NCBI GenBank assembly: GCA_009786295.1 | Contig: WQTN01000112.1 | Location: 1 to 11,149, forward strand | Direction: 5' to 3' | DNA: 11,149 bases | Origin: Methanomassiliicoccaceae archaeon | Lineage (GTDB): Archaea; Thermoplasmatota; Thermoplasmata; Methanomassiliicoccales; Methanomethylophilaceae | In this document: positions 6,397-11,149 of the stretch, piece after piece | Layout of the letters: each line of letters starts with the position of its first letter | How positions within the stretch are numbered: the stretch's first letter is position 1 | Program-made: the position numbers and the translations under genes | Notes under the pieces: model-generated | What the model was told of the DNA's origin: nothing | The model's input: only the letters and a program-made list of their open reading frames with translations | The model's database searches: none

Positions 6397-7203
6397 TCAG
6401 ACACCGAACCATTCGTTGCGCACTATTCTCTTCAGCGCAGATATGGCGGAAAGGGTGGCAAGGTGCGATGTTCTCGGGTTGTCCGGTTCCGGTATGTTGT
6501 AAGTGTGGCAGTTCATCTCGCCGAATCTTCCTTTGATCTTCAGCTCGTGAGAGTTGCTCTTTATATCAGGATCGAGCACGACTGTTACTTTCGTCCTGTC
6601 GAAACCTATTCCCAGAAGACTCACCGTAGCGGCCACGTTGACGTTCTTCGGGAACAGTTTCACGGCCTCTCTGGCATATCCGGAGTAGATGGTCGTCTTT
6701 TCGGTGATCTTATCCACATCTATGCCTTTTTCTTCTATGTACTGTACGCCGCTGAGACTCTTCGGGCCTTTCATTGTGATGAGTTCGACCTCTTCCATCT
6801 CGTCGACGGACGCGGATCTAAGGCCGTCCGCGCCGCAGAGCGCGCCTGTGGGGATGTATATCTTCGCCTCGCTGGTCTTGGCCTTATCAAATATCATTGT
6901 TCTAAAATCATCATCCACCAATGAGCCTACTGACATGATCATCATGTCCACGCCCCTAGCCACCACTTTCGGAAGCATCTCCTTTGCAGCTGCCTGCGAG
7001 GCGGCTTCGATGACAAGGTCCGAGTGATACAGTTCGTCCTCGACTGACTCTATAACTATTGCCTTGTTCAGGCCTGCCGCCACTTTTTCTGCGGTCTCTT
7101 TTCTGATGTCTATGAGGTAGATCCTTTTGACCTCGCTCATTTCATCGGCAGCCTTTGCGAGCTTGGAACCGATGGAACCGCAGCCGATGATGGTTATGCG
7201 CAT
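6397..7203 (-). CDS. nadX: L-aspartate dehydrogenase
   Basis: Oxidises L-aspartate to iminoaspartate with NAD(P). This is the oxygen-independent first step of de novo NAD synthesis, feeding quinolinate synthase NadA. The 268-residue protein has an N-terminal Rossmann domain (MRITIIGCGSIGSKLA, GxGxxG at 7-12), the SVGSLVDDD and PTGALCGADGL segments of the family, and a NVNVAATVSL region. The SNSHELKIKG stretch holds N217 and H219, equivalent to the catalytic Asn/His pair of the Archaeoglobus enzyme. A NPRTSHLATLSAI helix lies near the end. An upstream in-frame ATG at 7227 would add MHYPICPL. I chose 7203 because the Rossmann strand begins there and because a TATA box sits about 26 bases upstream, as expected of a leaderless mRNA. 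No nadA or nadC is in the window. Confidence 0.88.
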   Translation of the reverse strand: MRITIIGCGSIGSKLAKAADEMSEVKRIYLIDIRKETAEKVAAGLNKAIVIESVEDELYHSDLVIEAASQAAAKEMLPKVVARGVDMMIMSVGSLVDDDFRTMIFDKAKTSEAKIYIPTGALCGADGLRSASVDEMEEVELITMKGPKSLSGVQYIEEKGIDVDKITEKTTIYSGYAREAVKLFPKNVNVAATVSLLGIGFDRTKVTVVLDPDIKSNSHELKIKGRFGEMNCHTYNIPEPDNPRTSHLATLSAISALKRIVRNEWFGV

Positions 7204-7223
7204 GAGCGGACAAATCGGATAAT

Positions 7224-7233
7224 GCATATTAAT
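7224..7233 (-). promoter_or_regulatory. TATA box of nadX, positioned for a leaderless transcript
   Basis: The minus strand reads ATTAATATGC. Its centre lies about 26 bases upstream of ATG 7203, the distance from an archaeal TATA box to the transcription start. The sequence just before that ATG (GTCCGCTC) has no Shine-Dalgarno element. Both facts fit transcription beginning at or within a base or two of the start codon. Confidence 0.5.
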
Positions 7234-7255
7234 CTTTACGCATGCGGCCCAGATT

Positions 7256-7360
7256 CGGGACCTGTGCCGCTGTTTTTGCTTCAGCGTTCCGATGAATGGC
7301 CCGTTATGATGTGTTGCTGCCGGGAACCTATGCCGCTCATTTCACACCTTATTTTGCTTC
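7256..7360. repeat. Imperfect direct repeat between nadX and the GNAT gene
   Basis: CGGGACCTGTGCCGCT (7256-7271) recurs as CGGGAACCTATGCCGCT (7321-7337). A following TTTTTGCTTC (7273-7282) recurs as ATTTTGCTTC (7351-7360) at a different spacing. This may be a diverged short duplication in the 162-base intergenic stretch. No gene is visible there. Confidence 0.3.
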
Positions 7361-7365
7361 CGGGA

Positions 7366-7908
7366 TCATAGATCCAGCAGATACTCTCGGCTGTCAAAGA
7401 CCTTTGTCCCGTCAACGTGAGGCGTAAGGCTGTCTTGGTCATATACGAACCCCAGTTTCTCGATCACTCTGGCAGAGGCAAGGTTTTCTTTCGCGTGTCC
7501 GCCGGAAACGGTCTTTATGCCGAGGTTAGCGGCGGCAAATCTGAGAATAGCTCTCATTGCCTCGGTGGTGTATCCGCGGTTCCAGTGGACCCTCATGATG
7601 TTGTAGCCGACCTGGAACATCTGCCGGCTTTCTTCCCAGATCAGTCCGCCGGATCCGAACAGTTCGCCTGTTTCCTTCAACACGAAACCCCAGATGTAAT
7701 TGTCGCTGTAGACAATGTTGCCCGAATCATCCTGCCGCCATTCGATCTCTTTCAGCCATTCTATTGCATCGTCAATGGAATGGTGCGGGAGCCAGCTGAC
7801 GTATTTGGCCACTTCCGGGTCGCCTGTCCATCCGTAGTAGGCGGTTTCCGCATCGGTGAGAGTAAGCGGCCTGAGAATGAGTCTCTGGGTCTCTATTATG
7901 ATCTTCAT
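7366..7908 (-). CDS. GNAT family N-acetyltransferase, RimJ/RimL type
   Basis: Predicted acetyl-CoA-dependent acetyltransferase. The substrate is unknown, and relatives act on protein N-termini, ribosomal proteins or small amines. The 180 residues open with the typical IETQRLILRPLTLTDAETAY. The acetyl-CoA pyrophosphate-binding loop is RVHWNRGYTTEAMRA (106-120), and the conserved ENLASARVIEKLGF helix (141-154) follows, which is the order seen in the Acetyltransf_3 group. Its ATG overlaps the tag stop codon as ATGA (7908-7905), so it is probably translated by coupling to tag from a common mRNA. There is nothing to show that the two products act together. Confidence 0.85.
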   Translation of the reverse strand: MKIIIETQRLILRPLTLTDAETAYYGWTGDPEVAKYVSWLPHHSIDDAIEWLKEIEWRQDDSGNIVYSDNYIWGFVLKETGELFGSGGLIWEESRQMFQVGYNIMRVHWNRGYTTEAMRAILRFAAANLGIKTVSGGHAKENLASARVIEKLGFVYDQDSLTPHVDGTKVFDSREYLLDL

Positions 7909-8492
7909 CTTGTGTGCCGCTCCTCGTACTTATCATAGCAAAAACATACGGTCAAATGGTCGTTCACGATCCCGACCGCCTGCAGAAAAGCGTAAATGAT
8001 CGTGGTGCCCACGAATTTAAAACCCCGTTTTTTCAGATCTTTGCTGATGGTATCGCTCAGCGTGCTTGAAGAGGGAATTTCATTCATGGCCTGCATATTG
8101 TTTTTGATGGGTTTTCCGTCGGTGAAGTTCCACAGGTATGCGTTGAAGCTGCCGAATTCTTTTTGAATTTCCAAGACCCGGTTGGCGTTGTTGATTATGG
8201 CGCGGACCTTTAACAGGTTGCGTACGATCCCTTTGTCCTGCATAAGTTCCTCGACCTTTGCTTCATCGTAGCTTGCAACCGTTTCAATATGGAAATCATC
8301 AAACGCTTTTTGGAAACTTTCCTGCTTATAGAGGATCGTTCGCCACATGAGCCCCGCCTGCATCAAATCCAAGCAAAGCTTCGCGAAAAGCTTCTGATCG
8401 TCATGTTCGGGCTTACCCCAGACCTCATCGTGGTATTTTGACATCTTGGCGTCGTTTTCTGCCCACGGGCAACGTATCTTTTCACCCTTCAT
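7905..8492 (-). CDS. tag: DNA-3-methyladenine glycosylase I
   Basis: Excises 3-methyladenine from alkylated DNA, starting base excision repair. At 195 aa it aligns end to end with E. coli Tag as I recall it. The zinc-snap ligands are C8, H21, H179 and C183. Their spacing (13 between the first pair, 4 between the second) equals that of Cys4/His17 and His175/Cys179 in E. coli. The base-pocket tryptophan is present in QAGLMWRTIL (W50). LKKRGFKFVGTTIIYAFLQAVGIVNDH is the conserved C-terminal block, which includes the hairpin. The pocket glutamate of E. coli (E38) is aspartate here (D42). The gene looks bacterial in type, and transfer is possible but not shown. An AGGAG sequence lies 11 bases before the ATG, a little far for a ribosome-binding site. 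It overlaps the GNAT gene by 4 bases. Confidence 0.93.
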   Translation of the reverse strand: MKGEKIRCPWAENDAKMSKYHDEVWGKPEHDDQKLFAKLCLDLMQAGLMWRTILYKQESFQKAFDDFHIETVASYDEAKVEELMQDKGIVRNLLKVRAIINNANRVLEIQKEFGSFNAYLWNFTDGKPIKNNMQAMNEIPSSSTLSDTISKDLKKRGFKFVGTTIIYAFLQAVGIVNDHLTVCFCYDKYEERHTR

Positions 8493-8668
8493 AAGGTTAA
8501 GAGCTCCTTTGCAGTTTAAGTTTTATTACAAGGCTGCGCCGGTGAAACCGTTGCCAAGGGCCTTTATCAGATATGATCTTGGTCGGTATGTGATGAATTT
8601 CCATGTAGACATACCACGCATAGCAGGAGACGGCAACGACAAATACTCTCCTTGCCATATCCAGAAAT

Positions 8669-9076
8669 GTGGAAAAGTATGAGTTGATCGACCACACGGC
8701 GGACCTCATGGTCAAAGCTTACGGGAATACGCTGGAGGAGTGCTTCGCCAATGCGGGCTACGCGCTCTTCGACCAGACAGTGGACCTTTCCGGGATCAGA
8801 CCCGTCGAGACATTCAGCGTGGAGGTCTTCGGCGACGAGGCCGAGGATATGCTGTACTCTTTCTTGTCGGAACTGCTTTTTCTCGAGGACTGCGACGGAG
8901 TGGTGCTGTGCGAACTAGATGTCAAGTTCGACGGCGGCAAAGTGATGTGCGAAGGCAGAGGCGAGATCCTCGACAGAAGCAGACACAGGATAAAGTCTGA
9001 GATCAAAGCCGTGACTTACCACATGCTCTCAGTGGACGCCGGCGAACCGTCCGTCACCGTCATCTTCGATGTATAA
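8669..9076 (+). CDS. Archease, tRNA-splicing ligase (RtcB) activator
   Basis: Archease speeds guanylylation and turnover of the RNA ligase RtcB, which joins tRNA exons after intron removal. The 135-residue protein shows the family hallmarks: an N-terminal YELIDHTADLMVKAYG with the metal-binding aspartate, a TLEECFANAGYALFDQTVD helix, the EDMLYSFLSELLFL helix, and a C-terminal EIKAVTYHMLSV ending in an acidic FDV. The length is typical. The start codon is GTG without a Shine-Dalgarno sequence. An AAATACT element at about 8640-8647, 26 bases upstream, would permit a leaderless message. It overlaps the following formyltransferase gene by 8 bases, implying co-translation. rtcB itself is not in the window. 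Confidence 0.92.
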   Translation: MEKYELIDHTADLMVKAYGNTLEECFANAGYALFDQTVDLSGIRPVETFSVEVFGDEAEDMLYSFLSELLFLEDCDGVVLCELDVKFDGGKVMCEGRGEILDRSRHRIKSEIKAVTYHMLSVDAGEPSVTVIFDV

Positions 9077-9929
9077 AGAGATATACTCTCACGGCTTTCC
9101 GAACAATATCATGCTTAAGCTAGGGTGGTTCTCCACGGGAAGGGGTCCGGGCTCCAGGAATCTTTTGAAAACGGTAATGGACAAAAAAAAGCAGGGTCTT
9201 TTGGATGTCGATATCTCGTTCGTATTCTGCAACTGGGACAACACCGAGGAACCGAACCCTAAAAAAGAACAGAGGAAGTTGTTCTTCGATATGGTCGAAG
9301 GCTACGGGATACCTCTGATAACCTTGTCGTGGAAGGAATTCCGCCCCGACATCCGCAAATCCGATGAGGCCGCATGGAGGAACGAATACGGGAAGAAGCT
9401 CAGGGAGCTCACCGAAGGGTACGGGTTCGATCTCGGCGTGCTTGCGGGATACATGCTGTGGATGGATGATGAGACGTGCAAAGTATATGACATGATAAAC
9501 CTCCATCCGGCACTCCCCGACGGTCCGAAAGGGACATGGGAAGAGGCCATATGGTCGCTGATAAGAGAGGGCTCGGACGATCATGGCGCGATGATCCACA
9601 TATGCACAGAGGAATGGGACCGTGGCGCTGCCCTGACGTACTGCAGATTCCCCATCAGGGGTCCGGGGTTCGATGACCTTTGGAATGACATCGGCAGAAA
9701 GATCGCCTCATCGTCTTTGGAAGACGTGATCAAAAAAGAAGGAACGGACGAGCCGCTTTTCAAAAAGATCAGGGAGGAAGGCACCAAACGCGAACTTCCG
9801 CTGGTAGTGTCGACGATAGGATTGTTCGCCGGCGGCAGGGTAAGCATCGAGAACAAAAGGCTCATCGAGAACGGAAAGACGCTGGAGAGACCATACGACG
9901 TGACCTCGGAGGTCAACGCATCCCTTTGA
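9069..9929 (+). CDS. Formyltransferase family protein (PurN/Fmt-like)
   Basis: Predicted to transfer a formyl group, probably from a folate or pterin donor, to an amine. The true acceptor is unknown, with phosphoribosylglycinamide the closest familiar one. Of 286 residues, the opening LGWFSTGRGPGSRNLL (18-33) resembles the PurN N-terminus. The catalytic triad of the fold is complete: N144 and H146 in INLHPALPDG, and D184 in CTEEWDRG, with the conserved H172 in DHGAMIH. It is longer than PurN (about 210 aa), with an additional tail of about 85 residues that I do not recognise. The start at 9069 overlaps archease by 8 bases. M15 (position 9111) is an alternative that sits closer to where homology begins. 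No Shine-Dalgarno sequence precedes either, so re-initiation after archease is plausible. Confidence 0.8.
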   Translation: MYKEIYSHGFPNNIMLKLGWFSTGRGPGSRNLLKTVMDKKKQGLLDVDISFVFCNWDNTEEPNPKKEQRKLFFDMVEGYGIPLITLSWKEFRPDIRKSDEAAWRNEYGKKLRELTEGYGFDLGVLAGYMLWMDDETCKVYDMINLHPALPDGPKGTWEEAIWSLIREGSDDHGAMIHICTEEWDRGAALTYCRFPIRGPGFDDLWNDIGRKIASSSLEDVIKKEGTDEPLFKKIREEGTKRELPLVVSTIGLFAGGRVSIENKRLIENGKTLERPYDVTSEVNASL

Positions 9930-9939
9930 GGTATGAACA

Positions 9940-11043
9940 ATGGACGAATTCGACCCCGCCGCTGAACTTGGCCTGATACACGACAAACAGCTTGTCTGCA
10001 GCTGCAAAGGATTCCTTCAGCTGGATAACAGTTCCAGATGTCTGTGCGAACGGTTTGTGCACAACGGCGATAAACTGTACGATATGATCGCGAGATACGA
10101 CGACATCGTCAGTTATGTTCTGAACAGGTCCGAAGTGCGTTCGGGAGATACCGTGCGGTTCATCGCGCCGTTCCTGAAAGCGTTCGGCATGACAGACTAT
10201 GCGGCCATGGAGCACAGCGGCAGATGCCTGAAGCTCATGCCTGAGGCAAAGAAGGTCCTGAAGCATCTGACGGACACCTTACCCACATTCATTGTCACGT
10301 CATCCTATGAGCATGCCGTGCTGAACCTCTGCAACGAGCTTGATATACCGAGAGAGATGGTCGACTGTTCAGAGATAGCATTTGACGATTTTGAGATGTC
10401 CAGGCAGGAGGCTAAGGCCATCAGGGAAATGGCGGGCATGATAACGAATCTGAAACTGCCCAGGCGGGAATACGAGCTGAATGTCCCGGTAAAGCTTCAC
10501 CAGGACGAAGTGGACATGGTGATGACCCTGGATGAGATATTGAACGAGAGGCTCCGGGACATGCAGGCCTCAGAGATAATGACTCAGTGCAGGCCGATCG
10601 GGACCAACGAGAAGGCCCATTTCCTGATCTCCCTTAGAAAAAGGACGCAAATTGATTTTGAAGGCACCGCGTTCATAGGAGGAGATATAACGGACATACA
10701 TCTGCTCGATGTGATAAGAGACGGAGGAGGCCTCGCGATGTCCTTCAATGGCTGCGACTTTGCCGTCAGGAAATCCAATATCGCTGTTCTATCGAGGGAC
10801 TGCACTGTAGCGGCGGTGCTTGTGCAGGAATTCTACAATGAGGGGATAGAGGCGGTGCTGGATCTTGTGGAGAACTGGGACAGGAAGACGCTGGAGAAGA
10901 AGGATTTCCCTGATCCTTACCTCATGTCGGCGATGCTGGCATCCAATCCGAAGAAGCTGCCGGAGGTCCACATCGTGAACAAGGACAATGCGGACGAGAT
11001 CGCGAAGAAGAGCACCGACTACCGCAAAAAACTGCTCAGATGA
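9940..11043 (+). CDS. HAD-superfamily protein, EhaR/COG4030-like, with degenerate motif I
   Basis: A 367-residue protein that follows, along most of its length, the HAD family annotated in methanogens as energy-converting hydrogenase A subunit R or as a predicted phosphatase. Recognisable blocks are GDKLYDMIARYDD, the SGDTVRFIAPFLKAFG helix, motif II-like FIVTSSYEH (about 118-126), and motif IV GGDITDIHLLDVIRDGGGLAMSFNG. Motif I, which in the family reads like SDCEGP and carries the nucleophile and the acid/base, is here CSCKGF at about residues 20-25. Asp is replaced by Ser and Glu by Lys. The protein is therefore probably not a phosphatase by the usual mechanism. GAGGT at 9928-9932, overlapping the preceding stop, lies 7 bases before the ATG. 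It is probably co-transcribed with archease and the formyltransferase. No hydrogenase genes are nearby. Confidence 0.72.
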   Translation: MDEFDPAAELGLIHDKQLVCSCKGFLQLDNSSRCLCERFVHNGDKLYDMIARYDDIVSYVLNRSEVRSGDTVRFIAPFLKAFGMTDYAAMEHSGRCLKLMPEAKKVLKHLTDTLPTFIVTSSYEHAVLNLCNELDIPREMVDCSEIAFDDFEMSRQEAKAIREMAGMITNLKLPRREYELNVPVKLHQDEVDMVMTLDEILNERLRDMQASEIMTQCRPIGTNEKAHFLISLRKRTQIDFEGTAFIGGDITDIHLLDVIRDGGGLAMSFNGCDFAVRKSNIAVLSRDCTVAAVLVQEFYNEGIEAVLDLVENWDRKTLEKKDFPDPYLMSAMLASNPKKLPEVHIVNKDNADEIAKKSTDYRKKLLR

Positions 11044-11057
11044 TCAGGACATTGAAG

Positions 11058-11130
11058 TGCTCTGGTCGGGATTCGAACCCGAGTGTCGGCCTCGAAAGGG
11101 CCGAATGATTGGCCGCTACACTACCAGAGC
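11058..11130 (-). tRNA. tRNA-Glu (anticodon UUC)
   Basis: On the minus strand the 7-bp acceptor stem GCTCTGG/CCAGAGC closes fully. The anticodon arm is CGGCC-CTTTCGA-GGCCG with anticodon TTC. The T arm is TCGGG-TTCGAAT-CCCGA. The discriminator base is A and no CCA is encoded. The length is 73 nt with no intron. It converges on the HAD gene, whose stop lies 14 bases away. Confidence 0.96.
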
Positions 11131-11149
11131 TTACGGCGCTCATGATTGA

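Noticed and set aside
7417..7938. 173-codon plus-strand frame opposite the GNAT and tag genes
   Set aside because: It is a shadow of well-recognised minus-strand genes. No start signal or domain is visible.
8446..8715. Overlapping frames on both strands in the 176-base gap between tag and archease (72-78 codons)
   Set aside because: Each runs into a real gene in another frame. The minus-strand product has a short hydrophobic stretch but no recognised domain or ribosome-binding site, and the plus-strand product likewise. They are most likely chance frames.
9120..9599. 159-codon minus-strand frame within the formyltransferase gene
   Set aside because: It is antisense to a gene with a complete catalytic triad, and has no supporting signal.
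9933..9935. ATG seven bases before the HAD start
   Set aside because: It is out of frame with the conserved protein. The GAGGT ribosome-binding site is too close to it (no spacer) but well placed for ATG 9940.
1..11149. CRISPR arrays, transposases, phage or toxin-antitoxin genes
   Set aside because: I looked for regularly spaced repeats, terminal inverted repeats and characteristic proteins and saw none. The long frames on each strand are accounted for by the genes listed.

Overview
The window looks like part of an archaeal chromosome, probably a euryarchaeon of the Thermoplasmatota / Methanomassiliicoccales type. The evidence is archaeal-type (class II) glyceraldehyde-3-phosphate dehydrogenase next to an archaeal-type phosphoglycerate kinase, an archease, an L-aspartate dehydrogenase, a HAD protein of a family I associate with methanogens, TATA boxes of the archaeal kind (one placed as for a leaderless mRNA), and a tRNA gene without encoded CCA. 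The lineage is an inference. The archaeal assignment is firm.

Layout. Positions 1-1188 (minus strand) hold the lower-glycolysis pair gap-pgk, with pgk running off the left edge. Divergent from it, 1332-5271 (plus strand) is a branched-chain amino acid block: ilvB (acetohydroxyacid synthase catalytic subunit), an AT-richer DIP1984-family gene, a 326-base gap with several palindromes, ilvC (ketol-acid reductoisomerase) and a closely spaced cyclophilin-like-fold gene. No ilvN regulatory subunit lies between ilvB and ilvC. Positions 5272-7203 (minus) carry an M24 aminopeptidase and nadX (aspartate dehydrogenase, first step of de novo NAD synthesis). Positions 7366-8492 (minus) carry tag (3-methyladenine DNA glycosylase I) and a GNAT acetyltransferase that overlap by 4 bases. 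Positions 8669-11043 (plus) are a compact three-gene run: archease, a PurN/Fmt-like formyltransferase, and an EhaR/COG4030-like HAD protein whose motif I lacks its acidic residues. A tRNA-Glu(UUC) on the minus strand closes the window.

How the genes work together. gap and pgk catalyse consecutive steps between glyceraldehyde-3-phosphate and 3-phosphoglycerate. ilvB and ilvC catalyse the first two common steps of valine/isoleucine synthesis. The gap and ilvB promoters share a 125-143 bp divergent region containing a 12-base tandem repeat. The most notable oddities are a pgk that appears to begin with ACG, the degenerate HAD active site, and the DIP1984-family gene in the place where ilvN often sits. 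I saw no CRISPR array, insertion sequence, phage gene or obvious defence system. Most of the window is housekeeping metabolism.
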